A DNA stretch of 64,000 nt from Aureibaculum flavum. GTDB taxonomy: Bacteria > Bacteroidota > Bacteroidia > Flavobacteriales > Flavobacteriaceae. Both the position numbers and the translations under genes were made by a program. Below, piece by piece: positions 8,702-17,840 of the stretch (its first letter is position 1; every line of letters starts with the position of its first letter). Under the pieces are notes generated by a model that did not search any database, had not been told where the DNA came from, and saw only the letters and a list, made by a program, of their open reading frames with translations. Location: contig NZ_JAEHFJ010000009.1 in the NCBI RefSeq assembly GCF_016406085.1, positions 62,001-126,000 of the forward strand, read 5' to 3'.

Positions 8702-9742
8702 ATGCTACAACCAAAATTTTTATTATATGTATCTTATAAATATGGTTTTCCTATCGTGAGACCCTTACAAGATGAATTGATAAAAAGGGGGTATGAAGTA
8801 GCTTGGTTTATAGAAATAGAGGAAAACAAGAAGTTTTTAAAAACAAATGACTACTTATTAAATTCTATAGAAGAGGTTTTAGAATATGATGCCGATATAA
8901 ATTTAGTATCGTCAAATGAAATTCCACATTTTTTTCCGGGAATAAAAGTACAGGTGTTTCATGGGTTTAGTGTTGATAAAAGGAGTCATAAAAAAGGGCA
9001 TTTTAGAATTCGAGGCTTATTTGATTTGTATTGCACGCAAGGTCCTTCAACTACCAGAGAATTTAAAAAGTTATCCTATAAACATAAACACTTTGATGTT
9101 ATAGAAACAGGATGGTCAAAGGTGGATGATTTATTTCCAATACAAAAAAAAGAGAATATAAGGCCAATAATACTTTTAGCCTCTACGTTTACCAAATCTA
9201 TGAGTTTAGCTCATGATGATGAGGTGTTTGAAGAGGTAAAGAGAATAATTAAATTAAATAATTGGGATTGGTTAATTACACTCCATCCTAAAATGGATGC
9301 TGAAATTGTTGATAAATTTAAATCTATAAAAGAAAAAAATGTTACTTATATAGAAAATTTAAATGATTTAGAGCCTTTGAAAATTGCTGATGTAATGCTT
9401 TCTGATACTTCTTCAGTGATAACTGAATTTTTAATTCAACATAAACCAGTGGTTACCTATAAGAATAAGAATCCTAAAAATCATTTAATAAATATAAAGG
9501 CAGCAGATGAAATAAAACAAAGTATATTAACAGCTTTAAAGTTACCTAAAGAGTTAATGGGAAATATAAAGAGTTATGTAGATGAAATTCATCCATATAA
9601 TGATGGTAAATCGAGTGCTAGAGTTATTGATGCAACTCTTTTATTTATAAGAGAGAATAGGAAGAAACGATTAAAGTCAAAGCCATTAAATTTCATTAGG
9701 AAATATAAAATGTGTAAAAAATTTAAATATTTCAAGTTATAG
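8702..9742 (+). CDS. CDP-glycerol glycerophosphotransferase-like protein
   Basis: Member of the TagB/TagF-like (Glyphos_transf) superfamily, GT-B fold, which normally moves glycerol phosphate or a related polyol phosphate from a CDP donor to a membrane glycan. Visible: VQVFHGFSVDKR (about residue 83), IETGWSKVDDLF, ITLHPKMD, and DVMLSDTSSVITEFLI with HKPVVTYKNKNPKNH, the C-terminal donor-site segment. At 346 aa it has only the core domain. The very basic C-terminus (about 315-346) may bind membrane. In a Gram-negative organism without teichoic acid, a role in LPS core, O-antigen or capsule decoration is most likely, which is inference supported by its neighbours. Confidence 0.85.
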   Translation: MLQPKFLLYVSYKYGFPIVRPLQDELIKRGYEVAWFIEIEENKKFLKTNDYLLNSIEEVLEYDADINLVSSNEIPHFFPGIKVQVFHGFSVDKRSHKKGHFRIRGLFDLYCTQGPSTTREFKKLSYKHKHFDVIETGWSKVDDLFPIQKKENIRPIILLASTFTKSMSLAHDDEVFEEVKRIIKLNNWDWLITLHPKMDAEIVDKFKSIKEKNVTYIENLNDLEPLKIADVMLSDTSSVITEFLIQHKPVVTYKNKNPKNHLINIKAADEIKQSILTALKLPKELMGNIKSYVDEIHPYNDGKSSARVIDATLLFIRENRKKRLKSKPLNFIRKYKMCKKFKYFKL

Positions 9743-9747
9743 TCCAT

Positions 9748-10647
9748 ATGCCAAGAATAATTTACAGAATATTAAAAAATTTTAAATTCTTACCCAAGGC
9801 CACGGTGCTGAAATTAAGATATAAATATTATACAGGTAAAAAGCTAAATCTTAAAAACCCAGTTGAGTTTAATGAAAAAATTCAATGGTTAAAAATGTAT
9901 TATCATGTTCCTTTACTAACTCAGTTAGCTTGTAAATATGAGTCTAGGGCTAATGTTGAAGAAAAAATAGGAGCACAATACTTGAATAAATTATATGGCG
10001 TTTATGACGCTCCAGATAAAGTTGAATTTGATAAATTTCCAGAACAATTTGTATTAAAAGGGGTTCATGGAAGTAGTTTAAATATTATTGTAAAAGATAA
10101 ATCGACGTTAGATATTGAAGCCGTAAAGATAAAGATGCAAAAATGGATGCAGCATTGTCAGTATAGCAGAGTTGGTTATGAATGGGCATACAAGAATATA
10201 AAGCCCAGAATTATTTGTGAAAAATATTTGGAAGAACCAGGCAAAGATGCTATCTCAGATTATAAGTTTTTTTGTTTTAATGGAGTGCCAAAATTTATTC
10301 AAATAGATATTGATAGATCTGCAGAACACATGAGATGTTATTATGATATGGACTGGAATAAACTTCCCTTTAAATCTATTGATATGGCATTTTTAGAGGA
10401 GGATGTAGATATACCTTCAAATTTTGAGGAGATGAAGAAATTGGCCATAATATTGGCTGATAAACTACCATTCATTAGAGTAGATTTTTATGCTATTGAA
10501 GGTGTTACTTATTATGGAGAGTTAACATTTTATCCTAAAGATTGCAAAAAAGAGTTTACACCTGAGAAGTACAATAAAATTATTGGAGATTATCTGGAAT
10601 TACCAAAAATACCCAAAGGTCAAAAAGTGATAACCTCTATTTCGTGA
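9748..10647 (+). CDS. TupA-like ATP-grasp protein
   Basis: Resembles the ATPgrasp_TupA family found in polysaccharide loci, where members are proposed to attach amino acids or other acids to surface glycans. Recognisable blocks: NPVEFNEKIQWLKMYY near residue 35, LACKYESRANVEEKIG, FPEQFVLKGVHGSS (ATP-binding strand), IICEKYLEE, YKFFCFNGVPKFIQID, RVDFYAIEGVTYYGELTFYP with the metal-binding acidic residues, and a C-terminal KEFTPEKYNKI. The usual family block reads ADKY-x-x-R; here it is ACKYESR. Overlaps the next gene by 4 bp (GTGA). Biochemical acceptor unknown. Confidence 0.82.
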   Translation: MPRIIYRILKNFKFLPKATVLKLRYKYYTGKKLNLKNPVEFNEKIQWLKMYYHVPLLTQLACKYESRANVEEKIGAQYLNKLYGVYDAPDKVEFDKFPEQFVLKGVHGSSLNIIVKDKSTLDIEAVKIKMQKWMQHCQYSRVGYEWAYKNIKPRIICEKYLEEPGKDAISDYKFFCFNGVPKFIQIDIDRSAEHMRCYYDMDWNKLPFKSIDMAFLEEDVDIPSNFEEMKKLAIILADKLPFIRVDFYAIEGVTYYGELTFYPKDCKKEFTPEKYNKIIGDYLELPKIPKGQKVITSIS

Positions 10648-11204
10648 AACAAGAAATTAAAAATAGTTTAGCTAAATTGAAATTGGGTGGAACAATCCTT
10701 TACCCGACGGATACCGTTTGGGGCTTGGGATGCGATGCTACAAATGAAAAAGCAGTTTCCAGAATATTTGAAATTAAGAAGCGTAACGAAAGTAAGAGTT
10801 TAGTCATTCTGGTTGATGGCATCGAAATGCTTAAAAAATACGTTAGTGATATACCTGAGAAAGTTGTCGAAATACTCAATACTTCTGAAAGACCAACTAC
10901 AATTATTTATAACCATCCCGTCGGGTTAGCAAAAAACGTCATCGCCAAAGATAATACGGTGGCCATTAGAATTGTTAAACATGATTTTTGCCAGAATATA
11001 ATTTCGACACTCGGTAATCCTCTAGTTTCTACATCAGCAAATATTAGTGGCATGCCTACCCCTAATTCTTTTGAAGAAATTGATCAATCTATTTTGGAGG
11101 CGGTTGATTATGTGGTAAATTTGCAACTTGAGAAAATTACTACTATTCCTTCTAGAATAATAAAAATTTCTGATAATGGAGCGATCGTAGTAATTAGAGA
11201 TTAA
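10644..11204 (+). CDS. L-threonylcarbamoyladenylate synthase (YrdC/Sua5)
   Basis: Makes threonylcarbamoyl-AMP from threonine, bicarbonate and ATP for the t6A37 modification of ANN-decoding tRNAs. The 186-aa protein is the short YrdC form without the Sua5 C-terminal domain. Motifs: [18 protein letters not shown] (substrate/ATP site), [16 protein letters not shown] (K-R-x-x-x-K-P-L-like), and [15 protein letters not shown]. Start codon is GTG at 10644, overlapping the upstream TGA by 4 bp, so translation is probably coupled. Another tRNA-maturation gene follows 5 bp later. Confidence 0.93.
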   Translation: MKQEIKNSLAKLKLGGTILYPTDTVWGLGCDATNEKAVSRIFEIKKRNESKSLVILVDGIEMLKKYVSDIPEKVVEILNTSERPTTIIYNHPVGLAKNVIAKDNTVAIRIVKHDFCQNIISTLGNPLVSTSANISGMPTPNSFEEIDQSILEAVDYVVNLQLEKITTIPSRIIKISDNGAIVVIRD

Positions 11205-11209
11205 TATTT

Positions 11210-12622
11210 ATGCCAGAGAACTACAAAAAAGCACTTACTTCTGAAATATTTGAATACATCGCAAAAGCTTCTAAATTACTCGGTTTAGAGAGTTATGTTA
11301 TTGGTGGTTTTGTGCGTGATTTTTTATTGAAAAGAGACAGTGGAGCCAAAGATATTGATATTGTGACCGTAGGTAGTGGTATTGAATTGGCAAAACATGT
11401 TGCCAATTTATTACCAAATAAGCCAGAAGTACAAGTTTTTAAAACGTATGGTACAGCTATGCTACGCTATAAAGAGGTTGAGGTAGAGTTTGTAGGGGCA
11501 AGAAAAGAATCATATGCTAGAGAGAGTCGAAACCCTATTGTGGTTGAAGGCACGTTACAAGATGACCAAAATCGAAGAGATTTCACTATAAATGCAATGG
11601 CATTAAGCTTGAACGAAGGTAGTTTTGGTGATTTGTTAGATCCATTTAATGGTATGGAAGATTTATCTAATGGTATTATAAAAACACCTTTAGATCCCGA
11701 TATTACCTATTCTGATGATCCTTTACGTATGATGCGTGCCATTCGTTTTGCAACGCAGCTGAATTTTACTATTGAAAAAAATTCTCTAAATGCGATTACA
11801 AAAAATGCAGATAGGTTAGATATTATTACTAGAGAACGTATTGTAGATGAGTTACATAAAATATTATTATCAGCAAAGCCATCGATTGGATTTAAGCTTT
11901 TAGAAAAAACACATCTTTTAGGACGGTTTTTACCAGAATTAACGGCCTTAAAAGGCGTAGAAGAAGAAAAGGGACAATCGCATAAAGATAATTTTTACCA
12001 TACGTTGCAGGTGGTTGATAATATTTCTGAAAAAACAGATAACTTATGGCTGCGGTGGACTGCCTTATTGCATGATATTGGTAAAGCACCTACAAAACGT
12101 TTTGATAAAAAGATAGGTTGGACATTTCATGGACACGAATTTGTAGGTTCAAAAATGGTATATAAATTATTTAAACGTTTAAAAATGCCATTGAACGAAA
12201 AGATGAAATACGTTCAGAAATTAGTGCTGTTGAGTTCTAGACCAGTAATTTTGGCTGAAGATGTGACTGATTCTGCGGTACGCCGTTTAATTTTTGATGC
12301 CGGTGAGGATATTGAAGATTTAATGACACATTGTGAAGCTGATATTACTACACAGAATGCTAAAAAGAGAAAACAATACCTCAATAATTTTAGAATGGTA
12401 CGTGAGAAGATAGCTGATGTAGAAGAGCGTGACCAAGTTCGTAATTTTCAACCACCAATTACCGGCGAGCTGATTATGGAAACTTTTAATTTAAAACCTT
12501 GCCGACAAATAGGTACCTTAAAAGAGGCTATTAAAGAGGCGATACTCGAGGGAGAAATTAAAAATGATTACGATGAGGCGTATCAATTTATGTTAAAAAA
12601 GGCTAAGGAAATAGGTATGTAA
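11210..12622 (+). CDS. CCA tRNA nucleotidyltransferase with HD domain
   Basis: Adds or repairs the 3'-CCA end of tRNAs. N-terminal nucleotidyltransferase domain: [14 protein letters not shown] then KDIDIVTVG with the DxD metal ligands, the [11 protein letters not shown] motif (about residue 122) and the [15 protein letters not shown] segment. An HD domain follows at about 255-340 ([13 protein letters not shown]). Length 470 aa is normal for the Bacteroidota class II enzyme. It follows the t6A synthase gene by 5 bp, forming a tRNA-maturation pair inside an envelope gene run; the permease gene follows after 29 bp. Confidence 0.95.
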   Translation: MPENYKKALTSEIFEYIAKASKLLGLESYVIGGFVRDFLLKRDSGAKDIDIVTVGSGIELAKHVANLLPNKPEVQVFKTYGTAMLRYKEVEVEFVGARKESYARESRNPIVVEGTLQDDQNRRDFTINAMALSLNEGSFGDLLDPFNGMEDLSNGIIKTPLDPDITYSDDPLRMMRAIRFATQLNFTIEKNSLNAITKNADRLDIITRERIVDELHKILLSAKPSIGFKLLEKTHLLGRFLPELTALKGVEEEKGQSHKDNFYHTLQVVDNISEKTDNLWLRWTALLHDIGKAPTKRFDKKIGWTFHGHEFVGSKMVYKLFKRLKMPLNEKMKYVQKLVLLSSRPVILAEDVTDSAVRRLIFDAGEDIEDLMTHCEADITTQNAKKRKQYLNNFRMVREKIADVEERDQVRNFQPPITGELIMETFNLKPCRQIGTLKEAIKEAILEGEIKNDYDEAYQFMLKKAKEIGM

Positions 12623-12651
12623 AAAATCTATTTACCAATAAATCTTTAGAG

Positions 12652-14412
12652 ATGAAGAAAGTAAATAAATTAAGTGAATTAGCAGCTACAGCTATTAGCG
12701 GAAATGATATAAGTTCTTCCGTTTTATATGTATCTGCATTGTCCATCGCTTTTGCAGGACAGTATGCATGGATAACTTTATTAATAGTTTCATTTGTACT
12801 TTTTCTATTCAGGAAAATATATGGAGAAGTTGTAGGGGCATTACCCTTAAATGGTGGAGCCTATAATGCTTTATTAAATACCACAAGTAAGCGAACAGCT
12901 TCTTTCGCAGCAACACTTACCTTATTATCGTATATGGCGACAGCAGTTATCTCTGCAAATGAAGCCATTCATTATTTGCACCATATCGTTCCACCGATGC
13001 CAATTATCATAGCCACTATTGCTTTACTAAGTGTATTCGCCTTTTTAGTAATTGGTGGTATTTCTGAGTCTGCTAAAGTAGCCATAGGTATTTTTATCTT
13101 TCATTTAGGATCATTAGTAATACTTGTCGGATTTATTGTTTTCTACTTATTTCAGAATGGTATAGAAACATTTATTGAAAATTGGAATTGGCCACTTGAA
13201 CATGGGAGCATTACCAATGCTATATTTTTAGGGTTTTCTGCCTCCATGCTTGGCGTTTCAGGTTTTGAAAGTTCTGCAAATTTTGTTGAAGAACAGAAAA
13301 AAGGGGTTTTTCCAAAAACGCTAAAAAATATGTGGATTATAGTAAGTGTTATTAACCCACTAATGGCGGTGTTTGCATTAGCTTTATTTGCATTGCCAGT
13401 GTTGCAAAGTCCTGATTATCAAAATACATTATTAATAGAAATGGGCAGCCACGTAGGAGGGGAGTGGATCGCAGATTTAATTGCGGTTGATGCCTTTTTG
13501 GTATTGAGTGGTGCTGTTTTAACCTCTTTTGTTGGAGTTACAGGGTTGTTAGAAAGATTGGCTTTAGATCGTATTATGCCACCCTTTTTTCTAAAGAAAA
13601 ATAAAAAAGGTAGCTCTTACAGAATCATTATTGTATTTCTAATTTTGTCAATATCAGTATTGTTATTTACGAAAGGAGAAGTGCAGCTTTTGGCTGGTGT
13701 TTATACAATTTCATTTTTATCTGTTATGGCGTTATTTGGCATTGGTAATATTCTTTTAAAGGTCAAAAGGAGTGAGTTACCCAGGCCAGAAAGAGCTTCT
13801 TGGCTAGGTGTGTTAGTTGCAATTGCAGCGGTTATCATAGCTTTAGTTGGAAATATTTCAATACCACCTAAAGACAATTCTCCGAGTAATGTTTCGGTGT
13901 TTTTGTATTATTTTATACCTACAATTTTATTTGTAATGGCAATGTTAAATAGAACGTTGTTGTTGAAATTTGTCTTGATATCAATTGATTACTTATTCTC
14001 TCCGATACGTAGGTTTGTAATTTCATCCGATCGAAAAATTAGAGAAGTAATAAATAAAATTAACGATCAAGAGTTTGTTTTTTTTACAAGAGGGGATAAT
14101 ATTGCCAGTTTAAATAAAGTAATGATTTATGTTGGTAAAAACGAACATACAAAACGTATAAAAATTGTAACCATTTTAGAAAAAGGTGAAAGTTTACCTC
14201 CAAACCTGGAGATGGAAATTGATTTTTTAGATAGAGAGTATCCTGAAATAAATATTGATTTTGTGAAAATAGAGGGGGAGTTTACACCGAAATTAATCCA
14301 AGAATTATCCAAAAAATGGAATGTACCCGTGAATTTTATGTTTATCGGTTCTCCTGGTGATAAATTTCCATACAGAATTGAACAATTAGGAGGCGTTCGA
14401 CTTATCATTTAA
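12652..14412 (+). CDS. APC family amino acid permease with C-terminal soluble domain
   Basis: Inner-membrane amino acid/polyamine/organocation transporter. About 12 hydrophobic segments lie between residues 30 and 450; the first contains SELAATAISGNDISSSVLYV, the unwound glycine-rich TM1 region, and EVVGALPLNGGAYNALLNTT is the TM2 region of the family. Residues about 460-586 form a hydrophilic alpha/beta tail (RIKIVTILEKGE, NVPVNFMFIGSPGDKFPYRIEQLGGVRLII) that resembles a USP-like or regulatory domain. Total length 586 aa exceeds the roughly 450 aa of a plain APC permease. Substrate cannot be inferred. Confidence 0.87.
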   Translation: MKKVNKLSELAATAISGNDISSSVLYVSALSIAFAGQYAWITLLIVSFVLFLFRKIYGEVVGALPLNGGAYNALLNTTSKRTASFAATLTLLSYMATAVISANEAIHYLHHIVPPMPIIIATIALLSVFAFLVIGGISESAKVAIGIFIFHLGSLVILVGFIVFYLFQNGIETFIENWNWPLEHGSITNAIFLGFSASMLGVSGFESSANFVEEQKKGVFPKTLKNMWIIVSVINPLMAVFALALFALPVLQSPDYQNTLLIEMGSHVGGEWIADLIAVDAFLVLSGAVLTSFVGVTGLLERLALDRIMPPFFLKKNKKGSSYRIIIVFLILSISVLLFTKGEVQLLAGVYTISFLSVMALFGIGNILLKVKRSELPRPERASWLGVLVAIAAVIIALVGNISIPPKDNSPSNVSVFLYYFIPTILFVMAMLNRTLLLKFVLISIDYLFSPIRRFVISSDRKIREVINKINDQEFVFFTRGDNIASLNKVMIYVGKNEHTKRIKIVTILEKGESLPPNLEMEIDFLDREYPEINIDFVKIEGEFTPKLIQELSKKWNVPVNFMFIGSPGDKFPYRIEQLGGVRLII

Positions 14413-14533
14413 AAGTTAAACGCTGATACTTGTTTCCAATAGGTACATGAAGTCTTAAACTTATTTTCTGAAATTTATTTTCAAATTTTAGAATTAGAAT
14501 TTTAGGATTGGTAATTAAGTTTAAATCTTATTT

Positions 14534-16189
14534 ATGAAACCAATTAAACTGATAGACCTTATTAAAAAATATCCTGTTTTAAGTATTTGTTTGTTTACGG
14601 CAATTATGCTTATACCAAATTTAGATGTTATAGATGTTTCTATAATGGAAGCTAGAAATTTTATCACAGCTCGAGAAATGGTAAATGATGGCAACTGGTT
14701 CCTAACTACAATGAACGGAGTACCACGTTATCAAAAACCACCATTGCCAACATGGCTTGCAGCTTTTTCAGGAATACTTTTCGGAATTAAAAGTGTTTTT
14801 GCCTTGCGGCTACCGTCCATTATGTTTGTAATGCTAGTTGCTATTGGCATTTTTAAAATATCGCAGTTATTAGTTTTGGACACTAAACAAAGTTTACAAA
14901 ATAGTTTTATTGCGATAACATCTTTCTATATTATTGGAATTACAATTGAAGAACCATGGGATATTTTTGCACATGGGTTTATGTGTTATGCCATTTATCA
15001 ATTATTTCTGTTATTTGAAAAGGAAAAGGAATATTGGAAACATGCGATAATAGCTGGGTGTTTTATCGGATTTTCAATAGTAAGCAAAGGTCCAGTTTCC
15101 CTATATGCATTAATGCTTCCTTTTTTATTGGCTTACGGTTTTACCTATAAATTTAAACATTTTAAAGCGAAAGTTTTACCCTATTTAAGTGTTATTCTAC
15201 TAGCATTAATTCTAGGTGGTCGGTGGTATTTATATATACGATTACAAGATGTTGATACGTTTAATGCTATTGCTGAAAATGAAACGAATAATTGGTCTAG
15301 TTACAATGTTAAGCCCTTTTATTATTATTGGAGCTTTTTTACACAAAGTGGAATTTGGACTATTATTGCGTTTATCAGTTTGTTGTACCCCTATTTGAAA
15401 TCAAGAGTAAATCATTTAAAAGCCTATCAATTTAGTTTAGGTTGGACACTTTTAGCCGTGGTGCTATTGTCAATTATTCCAGAAAAGAAATCAAGATATT
15501 TAATGCCAATGTTAATTCCATTAGCTATAAATATTGGGTTTTATATTGATTATTTGATGAGGTGTTTTAAAACAATGACCGATAAGCGAGAAACATTTCC
15601 CGTTTATTTTAATTTTGGTTTAATAGCTAGCATTGGAGTTACATTCCCAGTACTAGCATATTTCTTTTTAAAAGATAATATTTCAAATCATTGGTTTACT
15701 TACATTTTTGCTTCCATAGTTCTATTTACGCTTAGTGTTCTAATTGTTTTTTATTTAAAAAGGAAAAATATAAATATGGTGTTTAGATTTACTGTCCTAT
15801 TTTTTGCGAGTATATTATTGACAGCTTTACCGCTTGCCCAAAGTTTTAAGAACAGGAGCTACAATTCCATTTCTGATCTTAAAACCGAAGCAGAAAGGCA
15901 GGGGTTTAAAATTTATGGGAATAATTATATTTCGCCAGAAATGATTTGGTATTTTGGTGGGAAAATACCTTTTATTTCTTTAGATGAAGGTATAGATAAG
16001 TTACCAATTGAACATAAATTTGGGTTGTTGACTACAGAGCCTATAGATGAACAGGTTTTACTGAACTTAGGAAGTAGTTTTATGATACATAAAATAACAA
16101 CGTATAATTTAAATAGAGTTTCAGAAAAATCTAAAAAATATAAGAATAGACTATTGAATGTTTATTATATTTTTGAAAGAAGAATGTAA
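14534..16189 (+). CDS. Glycosyltransferase family 39 membrane protein (ArnT-like)
   Basis: Polytopic inner-membrane glycosyltransferase of the ArnT/PMT type, which uses polyprenyl-phosphate sugars in the periplasm to modify lipid A or other targets. The N-terminal periplasmic loop shows the family signature: DVSIMEARNFITAREM followed by GNWFLTTMNGVPRYQKPPLP and ALRLPSIMFVML. About 11-12 membrane spans follow and the last 120 residues are soluble. 551 aa is the usual size. It is the last gene of the co-oriented run from 7939; a 311-bp gap follows. A second GT39 gene lies at 38499-40127. Confidence 0.87.
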   Translation: MKPIKLIDLIKKYPVLSICLFTAIMLIPNLDVIDVSIMEARNFITAREMVNDGNWFLTTMNGVPRYQKPPLPTWLAAFSGILFGIKSVFALRLPSIMFVMLVAIGIFKISQLLVLDTKQSLQNSFIAITSFYIIGITIEEPWDIFAHGFMCYAIYQLFLLFEKEKEYWKHAIIAGCFIGFSIVSKGPVSLYALMLPFLLAYGFTYKFKHFKAKVLPYLSVILLALILGGRWYLYIRLQDVDTFNAIAENETNNWSSYNVKPFYYYWSFFTQSGIWTIIAFISLLYPYLKSRVNHLKAYQFSLGWTLLAVVLLSIIPEKKSRYLMPMLIPLAINIGFYIDYLMRCFKTMTDKRETFPVYFNFGLIASIGVTFPVLAYFFLKDNISNHWFTYIFASIVLFTLSVLIVFYLKRKNINMVFRFTVLFFASILLTALPLAQSFKNRSYNSISDLKTEAERQGFKIYGNNYISPEMIWYFGGKIPFISLDEGIDKLPIEHKFGLLTTEPIDEQVLLNLGSSFMIHKITTYNLNRVSEKSKKYKNRLLNVYYIFERRM

Positions 16190-16500
16190 ATGTTCTTGTT
16201 ATGTTCTTAGAAATCAAAAGAATAATTATTCAGTTCGTTTACTCCATATTTAATATTCATACCTACAATTAATAAATTGGTTCTTGCTATTTTTTAAATT
16301 CATCAAATAAATGATGATTTTTTAAATTGTAAACTTAGAAGTGTTTTGAATTGATTATCAGTAGCTTATTAGCATGTCATTTGTTGTAAATCTTGTTTGG
16401 TTAGGTTTGTACACATTTTTTAATAAACTCCACAGAAACATTATATGTTTTCACTTATCTTTGAATATAATTGATTATTAATAAATAGGCTTTAATAGAT
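16190..16500. other. 311-bp intergenic region
   Basis: AT-rich, with no ORF that looks coding and no clear terminator hairpin after the upstream transferase gene. The only recognisable element is the candidate -7 box at 16456-16463 for the M16 protease pair. Confidence 0.6.
16456..16463 (+). promoter_or_regulatory. Candidate -7 element for the M16 peptidase operon
   Basis: TAtcTTTG, 37 bp upstream of the start codon at 16501, within the large upstream gap. No obvious -33 TTG at 17-20 bp. Confidence 0.45.
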
Positions 16501-17811
16501 ATGAAAAAAATAATTTTCCCGATGCTGCTTTTTTGTATGTCAATCACTTTTGCTCAAATGAAGGTTGATGATGTAAAAACATTTACGCTAGAAAATGGTA
16601 TGAAATTTTTAGTAGTAGAAGACTTTTCAATACCCAATGCTAATATGTACTCATTCTATAAAGTGGGCAGTCGTAATGAACATCAGGGAATTACTGGACT
16701 TTCTCATTTCTTTGAACACATGATGTTCAATGGAGCAAAGAAGTACGGACCGAAGTTATTTGATCAAACCATGGAGTTTAATGGAGGTTCAAATAATGCA
16801 TATACCACTGAGAATGTAACGGTTTATACCGATTGGTTCCCTGTTTCAGCCCTCGAAACTATTTTTGATTTAGAAAGTGATCGTATCGCAAACTTAAGTA
16901 TTGATCCGAACATGGTGGAAAGTGAACGAGGAGTGGTTTTAAGTGAACGACGTACCGGACTTGAAAATTCGCCATGGAGATCATTAGGTGAAGCCGTTCA
17001 AGCAACTGCTTTTCAAGAGCATCCTTATCATTGGCCAGTTATTGGATACCAAGATGATATGAAACATTGGACTCAAGGTGATTTAGAACGATATTTTAAA
17101 ACCTATTATGCTCCTAACAATTGTGTGGTAGTCATTTCAGGTGCCGTTAAAACAGAAGAGGTAAAACGTTTGGCGAAAAAGTATATGGAATCAATACCTG
17201 CTCAACCAGAACCACCTAAAGTTTTTATTGTAGAACCTGCTCAAACAGGTGAAAGACGAATTACAGTTCAAAAAGATGTAGCTGCACCATATATGATGAT
17301 AGGGTATCGTACACCCGAAGCGAAGAATGACGATTATTACGCCTTAGATATTTTAAGTTCTATTTTAACCAGTGGTAATTCTTCTAGATTATACAAAGCT
17401 TTGGTTGATAGTCAATTGGCGAATGGAATTTTTACAGATTATGGCTTAAGCTTTGATCCTTATCTCTTTAATTTTTATGTTGTGTCTAATCAAGAAGTTT
17501 CGACCGATACTGTTGAAAAAACTATTTATGATGTTCTTGATACGATAAAAGAAGAAGGAATTACTGAAAAGGAACTTCAAAAAATTAAAAATCAGAAATT
17601 AATGGAGTTCTATAATCAAGTAGAAACCATTGATGGTAAATCAAATAATATTGGGACGTATGAACTCTTTTTTGGAGACTATAAAAAAATGTTTGACGCT
17701 CCAGCCAATTTTAATAAAGTTACAATTGATGATGTTAAACGTGTAACAAAAAAATATTTTACTAAAAGTAACAGAACAGTTGGTGTTTTAAAAGCCAATG
17801 TTGAAGAATAA
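16501..17811 (+). CDS. M16 family zinc peptidase, catalytic subunit
   Basis: Exported insulinase/pitrilysin-type metalloprotease. Signal peptide: KKIIFPMLLFCMSITFAQ. The inverted zinc motif HFFEH is at about residues 69-73, with the distal Glu in ESERGVVLSER near 141-148. The C-terminal half is the inactive M16 lobe (YMMIGYRTPEAKNDDYYALDIL). 436 aa is the normal single-unit size. It forms a pair with the downstream non-catalytic M16 gene 29 bp away, and active M16B proteins commonly act as heterodimers of this kind. Probably periplasmic. Confidence 0.93.
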   Translation: MKKIIFPMLLFCMSITFAQMKVDDVKTFTLENGMKFLVVEDFSIPNANMYSFYKVGSRNEHQGITGLSHFFEHMMFNGAKKYGPKLFDQTMEFNGGSNNAYTTENVTVYTDWFPVSALETIFDLESDRIANLSIDPNMVESERGVVLSERRTGLENSPWRSLGEAVQATAFQEHPYHWPVIGYQDDMKHWTQGDLERYFKTYYAPNNCVVVISGAVKTEEVKRLAKKYMESIPAQPEPPKVFIVEPAQTGERRITVQKDVAAPYMMIGYRTPEAKNDDYYALDILSSILTSGNSSRLYKALVDSQLANGIFTDYGLSFDPYLFNFYVVSNQEVSTDTVEKTIYDVLDTIKEEGITEKELQKIKNQKLMEFYNQVETIDGKSNNIGTYELFFGDYKKMFDAPANFNKVTIDDVKRVTKKYFTKSNRTVGVLKANVEE

Positions 17812-17840
17812 TTAGTTTTAAAAAAATCAAAATCTGAATA

